64,000 nucleotides of DNA, taken from contig CM055100.1 of assembly GCA_029204225.1 (NCBI GenBank), forward strand, positions 5,097,512 through 5,161,511. Reading direction: 5' to 3'. The notes under the pieces were generated by a model. The model searched no databases. It had not been told where the DNA came from and saw only the letters and a program-made list of their open reading frames with translations. A program made the translations under genes and the position numbers. The stretch is from Diphasiastrum complanatum. Taxonomy: Eukaryota; Streptophyta; Lycopodiopsida; Lycopodiales; Lycopodiaceae. Below are positions 20,777 through 30,211 of this stretch, piece by piece. Position 1 is the first letter of the stretch. Every line of letters starts with the position of its first letter.

Positions 20777-23700
20777 TCCCTCTTCAACATTGGATGCTAG
20801 TTTCAACATAGTCTTTGAGCACATTCCAAGATTAGATCTATGCATTAAATATAGGTCCTTTCCCAATGGTTTGGTGAAGATATCAGCCACACACTCCTTT
20901 GAAGAGACATGTTGAAGCTCCACCTCTTTGGCAATGACTTGATCTCTCACAAAATGGTGAGCAATCTCAATGTGCTTGCTCCTTGCATGAAAAACAGGAT
21001 TGCTTGCCAAGCTTTGGGCTGAAAGGTTATCACAAAGTATGATTGGAGTCTTCTCTGGTTCCAGCAAGTGAAGATCCAATAACATCCTCTTGATCCAAAG
21101 AATCTCCTTGGTGCATGTTGTTAATGCCTTGTACTCGGCTTCGGTGGAAGATAGAGAGATAGTTGGTTGCTTCTTTGATAGCCATGAGACCACTCCATCT
21201 CCAAGATAGATTGCAAAGGCACTTGTTGACTTCCTATCCATTTGATCACCTGCTAAATCTGAATCTGAAAATCCACAAAGGTTAGGTGTAGTACCTCCAT
21301 ACAAGATGCCAAAATCTCTAGATCCCGAGATGTATCTAAGTACTCTCTTTCCTAGCTTCCAATGAGCCTCACTAGGATCTTGCATAAATTGACTTAGTTT
21401 ACCAACCACAAAGCTTAGATCAGGTCTTGTGATGGCTAACCATATAAGAGATCCTATTAGCTTTCTATAGAGAGTAATGTCCTTGAAGGATCTTTCATTA
21501 CTTCTTGTAGTTAGCTTTACATTTGATTCCATAGGAGTAGAAACAACTTTACAATCTTCCATATGAAACCTTTTTAGAATAGAGTTAACGTACTTTTCTT
21601 GACATATGAATGTAGATTTAGAAGTTCTAATAATCTCTATTCCTAAGATATAATGAAGTTTACCAAGATCTTGAATTTCAAACTCTCTTTTGAGTGCCAT
21701 CTTGATTTCATCTATATCTAGATTGTTACCACCACTTAAGATAATGTCATCAACATAGATCAAAAGTAAAGTGATATCATTTTCATTCAATCTAAAGTAG
21801 AGAGAATGATCATACTCACTCATAACAAAGTTTTGAGAAAGTAAGAAGGAATTGAGCTTAGCATACCAACTCCTTGGTGCTTGCTTTAGCCCATACAAAC
21901 TCTTTTGGAGATAGCACACATGATTAGGCTCATCATGTGAAACATAGCCCTCGGGTTGCTCCATGTAAATATCTTCTTCAAGATCACCATTCAAGAAGGC
22001 ATTAGTAACATCCATTTGCCACATATCCCAATCATAAAGAGTTGAAAGAGAGATTAGGATTCGAATAGTTACCATCTTTGCCACGGGTGCAAAGGTCTCA
22101 TCATAGTCAATACCATATTCTTGAGCATACCCCTTTGCCACCAACCTTGCCTTGTACTTGTTGATTGATCCATCTTGATTTGTCTTGATCTTGAAGATCC
22201 ACTTACAACCAATTGCCTTCTTGTCCTTTGGAAGCTTTACCAACCTCCATGTGTTGCTTTTGATGAGTGCTTGATGCTCATGATCCATGGCTTGGATCCA
22301 TTCCTTCTTTTGAATTGCTTCACCTACACAAGTTGGTTCATCAAAAGAGGTAAGAAAAGCAAAGTTAGAGTTGTCCACCACTTGCTTTCCTTTTTCATCA
22401 TAGGTTAGCCTTGATGGCTTAGCCCTTTGCCTTTGAGTCTTCCTTGAAGTTTGCTTTGGAGTGGCATCTCCATCTTCATCCAAGACATCTTGCACATCAT
22501 GATGATTAGTAGGCACATCAACATCAACATCAACAACATTGGAAACATTCTCTTCATGAAAGATGACATCCCTACTTATGACAACTTTCTTCGTAGAAGG
22601 AATGTACACTTTGTAAGCCTTGCTTACTTCACTATAGCCAACAAACACACCCTTCTTTGATGAAGGATCTTCTTTAGTTCTATCATCAAGTGTGATATTG
22701 ACAAAACATGTACATCCAAAGATCCTACAATGCTTGACACTCGGCCTTCTACCATAAAGAACCTCATGAGGAGTTTTACCATCCAAGGAAGCACTTGTCC
22801 ATCTATTACATAGATAGTTAGCACATGCTAAAGCTTCCCCCCAAAAAGACTTAGCAAGATTAGCATGTAGTCTCATTGCCTTGGCACATTCACAAAGGGT
22901 TCTATTCTTCCTCTCGGCCACTCCATTCTGTTGTGGAGTCCTAGGACTAGACATCTCCCTCTTAATCCCATGTGCTATACAAAAGTCTTTGAACCTATTT
23001 GAGGTGTATTCCCCTCCATTATCAGATCTTAAGCATTTGATCTTTGTATTGAATTGGTTTTCCATTTCATTCTTGAACTTGACAAATGCAGCAAACACTT
23101 CATCCTTACTTTTAAGAAGATAGATCCAAGTATACCTACTAAAGTCATCAATGAAAGTTGCATACATCTTTGCCCCACCATTGCTAGTTGTACTAGAAGA
23201 ATGAATATCAGAATGCACAAGTTGAAAAGCTTCTTTAGATCTAGAAGTAGATCTAGAATAAGCAAGTCTATGAGATTTGGACAAGGCACAATGTTCACAA
23301 ACACTATTGTTTGCAACAAGACTTTTAGGGAGACCAAGAACAAGCTCTTTCTTTGCCATTACCTCCAAAGATTTGAAGTTGGGATGGCCCAACCTCTTGT
23401 GCCAAACTTCTTGGTTTGTCAATTGCTCCCTAGCCATACATCCTTCATGATTAGAGATCACACATGCATCAAGCTTGAAAAGTTTACCATGCCTCCTACC
23501 TTGAGCAATCAAGGATCCACATTTACTTATCAAACATGCATCTCCAATGAACTCCACATCAAGTCCTTTGTCAATCATTTGACTTACACTAAGCAAATTC
23601 TTAGTGATTGAAGGAATGTACAAAACATTTTCAAGATTTGCTTTCCTATTTGTTGAAAGGGAAATAGGAATAGTGCCTATGCCTTTGATGTCACATTGAC

Positions 23701-24724
23701 CATCATTTGCAGTGTAGATGATGTTACCTTCTCCCTCATAAGACAATAAGGATGTAAAGTATTCCTTATGTCTTGTCATGTGAGATGAGGCTCCACTATC
23801 AATCCACCAAGGATCATTATCATCTATGTTGGCTAACAAACTTGAAGTCATAACAAGTGATTCACATGTGTTATGTTCTTCCTCATCTATTGTAAGATTT
23901 CCTTGCCTCTCTCCTTGCTCTCTTTTCTTCTTATACCATTCATTTGCAAAATGACCTTTTATCCCACAATAAAAGCACTTGAACTTTGACTTATTGTTCT
24001 TAGTAGAAGAGGAAGAGGAAGAGTGATCATCATGATCAAAGTTACCACCTTTGGACCATTTCCCTTTGCCTTTACCTTTGCCCTTGAATTTGCCTTTTGT
24101 GAAGAAAGCCTCTTCACCTCCACCTTGCAAGGATGCACCATCAAGCTTTGATTGCAACCTATGTTCTTCAGCCAATAAGATTTCTTGCAAGTCAACCACA
24201 CTTGGCAAGACTCTTTGAATGGCAAAACTTTGCACAAGGTTAGCATGTTCATTTAGCAAACCATTCAACATAACTTGGACTATTTCACCATCTTTTATGT
24301 TCTCATCAATGCATGCTAAATCATCACTTAGGGACTTAACTCTCAAGATAAATGCATGAGCACTTTCACCCTCTCTTTGCCTACTAGAAAATATTTGTCT
24401 CCTTAGGGTCAATACCCTAGATGTGGACTTTGATTCAAAGAGCTTCTTTAAGGCATTCCATGCCTCACTTGCACTTTGACACTTTCCAACTTCCTTGAGA
24501 AGTTCATTTGTAACATTCATTTTAATGATATGAAGAGCCCTTTTGGCCTTCTTATCAAACCTTTGTTGCTCTTGAAGTGTGAGAGGTCTCTCTTCAATTT
24601 CTGCAACTATGTCCATGAGTTCATTCAACTCAAGTAAGGACTCCATCCTCACTTTCCAAGTAGAGTAGTTTGATGAACTCAACCTTTCACTAGACTCTAG
24701 CATGATCCCACCATTGGAAGCCAT
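20687..24724 (-). CDS. Copia gag-pol polyprotein
   Basis: One uninterrupted frame encodes 1345 residues that would be cut into particle protein and enzymes. Gag is residues 1-270, with the knuckle at 250-263 reading CFYCGIKGHFANEW; the fourth zinc ligand, Cys in the relative at 7669-9669, is Trp here. The protease active site DSGAS is at 309-313. The pre-integrase zinc region has WHKRLGHPNF (441) and CEHC (476). Integrase D-D-E is Asp505, Asp568 and Glu604. The reverse transcriptase has YVDD at 990-993. RNase H has SSTEAEYKAL and CDNLSAQSLA. The frame runs through the polypurine tract (EEGV) and ends 29 residues into the 3' LTR. Length and domain order are those of a full plant Copia. Confidence 0.95.
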   Translation of the reverse strand: MASNGGIMLESSERLSSSNYSTWKVRMESLLELNELMDIVAEIEERPLTLQEQQRFDKKAKRALHIIKMNVTNELLKEVGKCQSASEAWNALKKLFESKSTSRVLTLRRQIFSSRQREGESAHAFILRVKSLSDDLACIDENIKDGEIVQVMLNGLLNEHANLVQSFAIQRVLPSVVDLQEILLAEEHRLQSKLDGASLQGGGEEAFFTKGKFKGKGKGKGKWSKGGNFDHDDHSSSSSSTKNNKSKFKCFYCGIKGHFANEWYKKKREQGERQGNLTIDEEEHNTCESLVMTSSLLANIDDNDPWWIDSGASSHMTRHKEYFTSLLSYEGEGNIIYTANDGQCDIKGIGTIPISLSTNRKANLENVLYIPSITKNLLSVSQMIDKGLDVEFIGDACLISKCGSLIAQGRRHGKLFKLDACVISNHEGCMAREQLTNQEVWHKRLGHPNFKSLEVMAKKELVLGLPKSLVANNSVCEHCALSKSHRLAYSRSTSRSKEAFQLVHSDIHSSSTTSNGGAKMYATFIDDFSRYTWIYLLKSKDEVFAAFVKFKNEMENQFNTKIKCLRSDNGGEYTSNRFKDFCIAHGIKREMSSPRTPQQNGVAERKNRTLCECAKAMRLHANLAKSFWGEALACANYLCNRWTSASLDGKTPHEVLYGRRPSVKHCRIFGCTCFVNITLDDRTKEDPSSKKGVFVGYSEVSKAYKVYIPSTKKVVISRDVIFHEENVSNVVDVDVDVPTNHHDVQDVLDEDGDATPKQTSRKTQRQRAKPSRLTYDEKGKQVVDNSNFAFLTSFDEPTCVGEAIQKKEWIQAMDHEHQALIKSNTWRLVKLPKDKKAIGCKWIFKIKTNQDGSINKYKARLVAKGYAQEYGIDYDETFAPVAKMVTIRILISLSTLYDWDMWQMDVTNAFLNGDLEEDIYMEQPEGYVSHDEPNHVCYLQKSLYGLKQAPRSWYAKLNSFLLSQNFVMSEYDHSLYFRLNENDITLLLIYVDDIILSGGNNLDIDEIKMALKREFEIQDLGKLHYILGIEIIRTSKSTFICQEKYVNSILKRFHMEDCKVVSTPMESNVKLTTRSNERSFKDITLYRKLIGSLIWLAITRPDLSFVVGKLSQFMQDPSEAHWKLGKRVLRYISGSRDFGILYGGTTPNLCGFSDSDLAGDQMDRKSTSAFAIYLGDGVVSWLSKKQPTISLSSTEAEYKALTTCTKEILWIKRMLLDLHLLEPEKTPIILCDNLSAQSLASNPVFHARSKHIEIAHHFVRDQVIAKEVELQHVSSKECVADIFTKPLGKDLYLMHRSNLGMCSKTMLKLASNVEEGVENCQHFLASLRPKLAKIVNSFGFGVSHV
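20777..20786 (-). promoter_or_regulatory. Polypurine tract of the young Copia
   Basis: The element strand reads a purine-rich AGAGGGA run directly before the 3' LTR. It is the expected primer for plus-strand DNA synthesis and is itself translated as Glu-Glu-Gly within the polyprotein. Confidence 0.8.
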
Positions 24725-25884
24725 GATTCTAATGTTTCTTCAACTTTTAGGTTCTGTCCTAAAGCACTTAGCACTCACTTTTCTCTCAACAAATGATAGA
24801 TAAAGAGATCTATGAAGATTTAGGACCCTAAAACACTTCTATCTTGAACCTAGATGGTTTCCAAGCATAGAAAGGAAGATTGAAACACATGCAACACTTT
24901 GCACACACTAAGAATGGATTACAAAATCAAACCAACCTGAACACACTCTTGCTTAAGCTCTCAAACTTTCCAGCAAGTGACCAAATCAAGTTATGGTGTG
25001 AAGAGTTACTTGCATTCTTAGAAAATACCCAAAACTAGGATGCCAAGATTACCTAGTGATGAACAAACTTGATCAACATATGATCAACACACTAAGATAT
25101 TGATTCAACCTGTAAAACCACATGTAAACCACACTTCTAAAAGTTTATAAACTCCAGCAAGTGATAAATACAAGATTTAGAGGTGAATGAATGAGCACAC
25201 TTAGTGAATCACAAGACTAGCTTCACTATCTTGTCAAATCTTGGTGTTTAGATGTAGATCTAAGATCACTTCACATGAGAATGTTCCTCAACCTGTTAAG
25301 AACCTGAAAACACACTTGCATAATGGTTAACACCTTCCAGCAAATGCTCCAATCAAATTACATAAGGAGAGTTACTTACATGCTCAACAAAGTACACCAA
25401 AATTTATGCCAAAATTGATGACAATCTTTACAATATGCTCTTCACAATGGAGCTTGCAATATGTTCACCCAAAAAAGGGGATCTTTCATCCAAATGGGAG
25501 CTTTGCTCAGCCTTTAGGAGAATTACAACTCACTCAAAAGAGCATTTGTCATCCACTTAAGGAGAAGTTTCATCCACTTAAGGAGAGTGTTCATCCAAGA
25601 ATGGAGATTGTCAACAATAGGATTGAAAAGAACATTGTTAGTATTGAATATGCACAAGCCTCACAATCACAAATGATTAGGTGTTATGATCTGATCCAAA
25701 ATAGTTTCTTTTCAGCCTCTGATCTTCAATAGACCTGAAATATGCTTTTGATCCACAAGTTCAACTCACAAAACAAAGGTTAGTAAGATTTGATCAACAA
25801 AGCAATGCAAAATCATGCTAGAACTTGATCAAACATCCAAATATCACCAAAAATGGAATACTTACTGTAAATAGAAGCCAACCA
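24725..25884 (-). other. Leader of the young Copia
   Basis: This 1160-bp untranslated leader lies between primer site and gag. The part at 24713-25131 is duplicated as the fragment at 5998-6420. On the plus strand the area 25487-25605 contains four similar short units built on TCATCCA followed by GGAG. No coding similarity was found. Confidence 0.75.
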
Positions 25885-25896
25885 GCTCTGATACCA
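25885..25896 (-). promoter_or_regulatory. Primer binding site of the young Copia
   Basis: The element strand reads TGGTATCAGAGC, a perfect initiator-tRNA-Met primer site that abuts the 5' LTR. Confidence 0.93.
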
Positions 25897-26552
25897 TGTG
25901 AAAAATACAGATCCTAAGTGGATCTAAACTCTAAGATCATTGGCTTGAATGCTTGCACTCCAAACTACATAAGCTAGGAATTGGCAACACATTCTATGCT
26001 ACCTAGAATGCAAAGAACTTGATCAAAAAGCATTTATCACAAATGGAAACTTCCATAAACATCAAGTGCGGCCCAAAATAGCATTATACAGTCCATAATA
26101 CATCAGCCTATCACTTTTGGAAAGCACCTAAGATCATACACAATAGCTTGAAGACAATACACACAACAATGCTCTCAATGGAGGAAGAAACAATGACAAT
26201 GATCTATTGATCTCAATGAAGCATACAATAAGGTTTCTCCAACCTGTTCTCCACGACTTCCCTACTATTTATGGATGAGGAAGATGACTCTCTCTCCTCT
26301 CTCTAGAAGGTACTTGACCCTAGATATTCCCTATATAGGAAAAATAGCTAAAAATGGCTTATATGACCAAAATACATCAAAATGGTCTCATTTTGAAGGG
26401 TATGAAGTTTGACACTTCATCATACTGAAAAAATACAGTAAATAAAAACATTGTGGCCTGGTTCACACGTGTGAAACTCCAGAACCAAAACTATTTACAA
26501 TTTTAGCCAATTTAGGCCTCAAACTAGCTAGGAAATGTTGACAATTTTCACA
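25897..26552 (-). repeat. 5' LTR of the young Copia
   Basis: This 656-bp copy ends CACA on the plus strand, followed by the TCAAA duplication. It contains CACACGTGTG at 26464-26473 and a CTATATAG core like its partner. It would drive transcription of the polyprotein RNA. Confidence 0.92.
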
Positions 26553-26778
26553 TCAAATTCTACACATTTTTGAAATTTCTCAGTCAAAATCGGAGCTGTA
26601 CGACCTCACACGTGTGAAAAGGGTTCTTATAGCCCACAATAAGATTTGGACCAAAATTTTTGAGGATAGCTATCAAATCCAACTCGCTACACAAAATTTG
26701 ACTAGTTTCCAAAAAACTGCTAATTTTGGCTTTGATTTGGATTAACCCTATCAATTTCAAAAAAACCTCTTGTACTTG
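26553..26778. other. Leader part of the non-autonomous element
   Basis: This is a short non-coding piece between the nested Copia and the primer site of the outer element. It begins with the TCAAA duplication and contains one CACACGTGTG palindrome at 26607-26616. Confidence 0.7.
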
Positions 26779-26790
26779 GCTCTGATATCA
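26779..26790 (-). promoter_or_regulatory. Primer binding site of the non-autonomous element
   Basis: The element strand reads TGATATCAGAGC, one base off the initiator-tRNA-Met site TGGTATCAGAGC. It abuts the 5' LTR and shows the element would use the same primer as Copia elements. Confidence 0.85.
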
Positions 26791-27623
26791 TGTGCAAAAA
26801 AGTACAAAAAGCACCAAGAGTGGATCCTAATCTGATTCTCAAGAGGGATTGGTTGTCAGATTAGTTGATCTATCAATCTACTTCAGATTAAGATCAATCT
26901 AGATCAATTCTAGACACAAAATCCTAACGAGAACAATCATTAATTGAAGGTAAGTGTACTTTATGGTTCCACATGTGTGAAGCACTGTCTGAGTACGGAC
27001 TCCAACCTGAAAATTAAGTACACATTGATAGAACCTCAAAACAATCAAAATAAATGTAGACAAATGGAGAGAATCACTCAAAATTGCTTCCAAAACCAAG
27101 ATTGGTGTCTCACTATGATTATGGCCAAATGTGGCTCTATATATACAATAAGTGGGAGCTCGTGGTACTGATCATCCCTCTGATCCCACATGTGTGAAGG
27201 TGCTTTGTCATATGATGATTCATCATGCAAAACTGACATTTGGACAAAACCTTCTATTTTGAGCACTTTTGTCCATTTTCCTTCTATATGGAGATCTACT
27301 TGGAAATCTTCTAGAAGTCAAAATTTGCCTACTTCAGCTTATTCCACACATGTGAGATGTCCTCTACACATGTGATATGACACCTAACCAAAGGATGTGG
27401 CTCATGCAATCAATAGATTGATGCCATGTGTCATATGTCTAGAAAACTAGTTTTTGGCCTTTTTAGCCACTAGAACTTGAATTAAATCATATGTACAACC
27501 TATATGATTATGGTACATGACAAGTACACTATTTTCACACGTGGGAACAGGCTCCACACATGTGTAATCATCCTATATACATGATTTTTGGCCTCTACCA
27601 AGCTTATTTTTGCATTTTTCACA
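26791..27623 (-). repeat. 5' LTR of the non-autonomous element
   Basis: This 833-bp LTR includes a block of 168 bp (about 27128-27295) that is missing from the 3' LTR. In that block the element strand has GTATATATAG (27138-27147), the best TATA candidate. Several CACATGTG or CACACGTG palindromes are present (26970, 27185, 27345, 27533 and 27556 areas). It ends CACA and is followed by the ATTTG duplication. Confidence 0.88.
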
Positions 27624-28358
27624 ATTTGTTGTGTGATTGCTCGTACAAATAGAACACCAGACATTTTCCCTGGTAGGAAAAGCCTTAGAAAACTTCTCAA
27701 GTTCCTTGTATGCTTTTCCATGGAAATCTTCCAATACTTTGATCTTCTCATCAAATTGCGACTGCAACTTTTCCATCTATTCTGCTGGTTCTTCCCGAAT
27801 TTCTTGAGCTCATTGAGCATCATCTCTGCAGTAGAATTGATATTCGCTGATGCAATAATGGTGGATGTCGTAGTGGTCTGCGCCCTGCTGTATAAGGCAA
27901 CATACTGATATTTGGCTCATCATCTGAATCTTCATCATCCTCCCATATTTCATCGTCCATAGCGTTTTGTAAAATTGCATACTCATTTTGGTTTTAACTC
28001 GCGCCTGCTGATCCGTTTAGGTAGACCTGACAAAAACCACATAATCATGGCATTTTTGTTAATCAGCTTGGGTTCGCACTCAGATATTAGGCGTTTAACC
28101 CGTTCAATGTAATCTCGAACCATTTCCTGCTTTCCCAAAATTCTTTACTTAAAAGTAGAAAAGGGTCTTCCATAAACTTCCAAGGTTTGAACCATGTGAT
28201 AAGGGCTCATTTAACAATTTCCCAATCTGTACGCTCAGTCTCATCTTGATTATAACACCAATCTTGTGCTGCACCCATTAAGGCCATAGAAAAAATCCTA
28301 AGTTTATCCTAAGCAAAAGCTTCACCATACACTTCACATGATTCAGAATATTGTTGAA
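27624..28358 (-). pseudogene. Gypsy gag N-terminal half
   Basis: This is the upstream part of the gag split by the nested insertion. Capsid-type residues include KLRIFSMALMGAAQDWCYNQ (about 28215-28300). A coiled acidic and basic region follows (MEKLQSQFDEKIKVLEDF), then WCSICTSNHTTN, whose motif is cut by the insertion and completed by KCPKR at 18300-18335. Stops and frameshifts interrupt it. At 28358 the frame passes into unrelated Copia protease. Confidence 0.8.
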
Positions 28359-28745
28359 TTCTACTTTCAATTTATGATCTATCATTAAACCAACAGATAA
28401 CAGATTTTTTTTTTAGGCCAGGAACATACAAGACAATTTTAAATATCTCTGCTTGTCCATTGGAAAATTGAATTGGTACTGTGCAATCCCATGGATTTGG
28501 CACTCAATACCATTTGTCTGCTCAACTCTATCTCCATCATTGGTTGGCTCCAACTTCATAAACCAAGATTTGTTGCCTGTCATATGTCTTATTGCTCCTA
28601 AATCCATGTACCAATGATCGAACCATTTACGTATCTCAAAGTTTTTTCTCGATGAGTATCATCATCATCTTGAACTTCTACATGTGGAAGTCATTATCGT
28701 TGATTTGTTGATCAACTGGATCTCACATAATCTTCATGTACAAGT
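28359..28745 (-). pseudogene. Copia gag-start joined to protease
   Basis: Reading leftwards, degenerate gag residues (NDNDFHM.KFKMMMILIEKK, 28640-28740) similar to the relic at 2050-2262 are joined directly to protease (MDLGAIRHMTGNKSWF, 28560-28607; KKNLLSVGLMID near 28380). Nearly all of gag and its knuckle are deleted. The catalytic motif is DLGA instead of DSGA. Confidence 0.7.
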
Positions 28746-29640
28746 TCTTTCCTGGTTCTATGAGATCTACTACCATGACTAAGCATGTTAAGTGGATACC
28801 AAGAGTTAGAACCACATGCAACAACGTAAAAAATAGAAGTAATAGGAAGGAGAGGCATCAGACTCAGAGGCGATCGTAGAGAGATCAGAGGGTAGATCAG
28901 ACATCCAATCAACAAAAATAGCATCAGAAGTGGCAGAACTGGTGAATGCATACTCAAAATGTTCTTCAAACTGGATGCTATAAAATTGTCTATTCTTATT
29001 TTTGTCAGGACTATTTTTGGCCCAATGACTGAGTTTCCGACAGATTAGACAATTTTTTGGATTTTTTTGCAGGAATGTGTTTTAAAAACCGACGATGAGG
29101 ACGTATTTGTGTACAAAAAGAAGATTGCTTATGAACAGGACAAAATTTTGGTTTGGAGAACATTTACAAACTTTGCGAGATGAATGAGAAGAACCAAAAT
29201 CCTTTGTAGAAAAAATTGATTTACAAAAGGAAATTGAAGGTTTATTTCGAATAGCTTTACCAGCAGATTTGAGAGTGCATAGATCAGTAATGTATTGCAT
29301 AATTGTTTGAGTAACTCTACCACTACTAGTTTTATCCACAAATCTCACAAATAGTTTCACTTACATGAGGGGAAGTCAACAACAAGAAGAAAGATAATCT
29401 ACTTCAAGCAAACAATTCACAGATTTCACACGTCGGATAGAATGTTGTAACTTATCTATTATTAGAATCAAGCTTACAACAAAAACGTTGATGTTGTCTA
29501 TTTTCCAGATCAGCGCGTCGGCACAAGAGAGATATCCTCTCTCATGAAAAACTGGTAACTGCATGACTCACTCTCATCAACAACTTTTTTCATCACTCTC
29601 GTTGATTCTTTATATAGAGGAACATGAGAGATGATTAATT
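28746..29640 (-). pseudogene. Unidentified gag/coat-like fragment with a degenerate knuckle
   Basis: On the minus strand a 92-residue open piece (29082-29360) is rich in Ser and Lys. In other frames it is followed by a basic stretch RPHRRFLKHIPAKKSKK and a knuckle-like CLICRKLSHWAKNS (CX2CX4HX4S, last Cys lost), then an acidic stretch (DWMSDLPSDLSTIASESD). Knuckle with basic and acidic flanks fits a gag or, less likely, a pararetroviral coat protein. Frames are broken and I cannot assign the family. Confidence 0.35.
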
Positions 29641-29999
29641 TAGGCTACAAGATTAAAAGAACAGTTTTAGACCTAATCCTAACAGCTTTTGGATGCCCGT
29701 CATTGTAGTACGTGCAACTCGTTGCTTGCTCTGGTACTTCATTGTCCATACATGTATTGGAACCGTGAGGATGCATTGCTGCTGTTGTGAGCGTGAAGCC
29801 TTGGCAAGTCGTCGTAGCCACAAACAGACCACTGTAGCAGGCGCTGGTGCGATGCCCAGGTAGTTCATTTCCTTTGACAGGAGAAACCGTATGCAAACCA
29901 CATTCATTGACCTATGGTGTTCAGGCGGTGACTGGGTGATGTCCTGCGGTGCCTTAGGCGGAGCACTTTGTGGTGCTGTTTCGGTTATCTACCCTTTGG
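29641..29999. other. No recognisable feature
   Basis: Open stretches on both strands show no protein similarity. The GC content is slightly higher than in the neighbours. I see nothing further. Confidence 0.4.
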
Positions 30000-30211
30000 G
30001 AAAAATGCGAAGGTTAAGAAAAACATGTTCTAAGTCATTTTGGACTCTGTGTCGCATTTTTCAAAAAAATGCGAAAAAGCTGAAGGTTGGCAAAAACTTT
30101 TCTAAGTCATATTTTGGACTCTGTGTCGCACTTTCCGAAAAATGCGAAAAAGCTGAAGGTTGGCAAAAACTGTTCTAAGTCATATTTTGGCTTAGTGTCA
30201 GGTTTTCGGGA
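30000..30211 (+). repeat. Three tandem units of about 63-75 bp
   Basis: Three units start with an AAAATGCGAA word near 30000, 30066 and 30139. Each holds TTCTAAGTCAT.TTTTGG near its middle; the first two continue with CTCTGTGTCGCA. Units 2 and 3 are nearly identical in the first 50 bp. The last unit decays into further TGCGAAA words to about 30260. It is a small minisatellite with no coding role evident. Confidence 0.75.

Larger units (their letters stand above)
20121..26552 (-). mobile_element. Young, nearly intact Copia retrotransposon
   Basis: The element is 6432 bp, with 656-bp LTRs at 20121-20776 and 25897-26552, a primer site at 25885-25896, a polypurine tract at 20777-20786, a 1.16-kb leader and one long polyprotein frame. 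Target duplications are TCAAA. By eye the two LTRs differ at only a few bases, including C/T near 20156 against 25932, A/G near 20704 against 26480 and the two bases at the polypurine-tract edge. The insertion is therefore recent. It is potentially active apart from the altered gag knuckle noted under the polyprotein. Confidence 0.93.
18340..27623 (-). mobile_element. Non-autonomous LTR retrotransposon (nested host)
   Basis: LTRs lie at 18340-19004 and 26791-27623, with a primer site at 26779-26790 and a polypurine-like tract just inside the left LTR. Target duplications are ATTTG. Without the nested Copia, the internal part is only 1357 bp (19005-20120 plus 26553-26793), and I see no gag, protease, integrase or reverse transcriptase in it. 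It fits the large non-autonomous class that moves with enzymes supplied by another element. The orientation (primer site beside the right LTR) is minus. The two LTRs have diverged and one lacks 168 bp, so it is older than the Copia inside it. Confidence 0.85.
14803..28358 (-). mobile_element. Decayed Ty3/Gypsy element split by nested insertions
   Basis: The element runs on the minus strand from gag at 28358, is interrupted at 27624-18339, and continues through gag C-terminus, protease, reverse transcriptase and part of RNase H to 14803. Both ends are truncated: a Copia relic replaces the gag N-terminus and a Copia LTR replaces the rest of RNase H and any integrase. Without the insertion it covers about 4.3 kb. 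Many stops are present. It is of the same family as the gag at 4568-5997. Confidence 0.85.

Noticed and set aside
23054-23611. 185-codon frame opposite the Copia integrase
   Set aside because: It is a shadow of the polyprotein on the other strand.
25406-25732. 108-codon plus-strand frame in the young Copia leader
   Set aside because: It is made of short repeats, antisense to the element, without similarity.
30000-30211. CRISPR-like array
   Set aside because: The units are contiguous tandem repeats without unique spacers, and the sequence is a plant nuclear genome.
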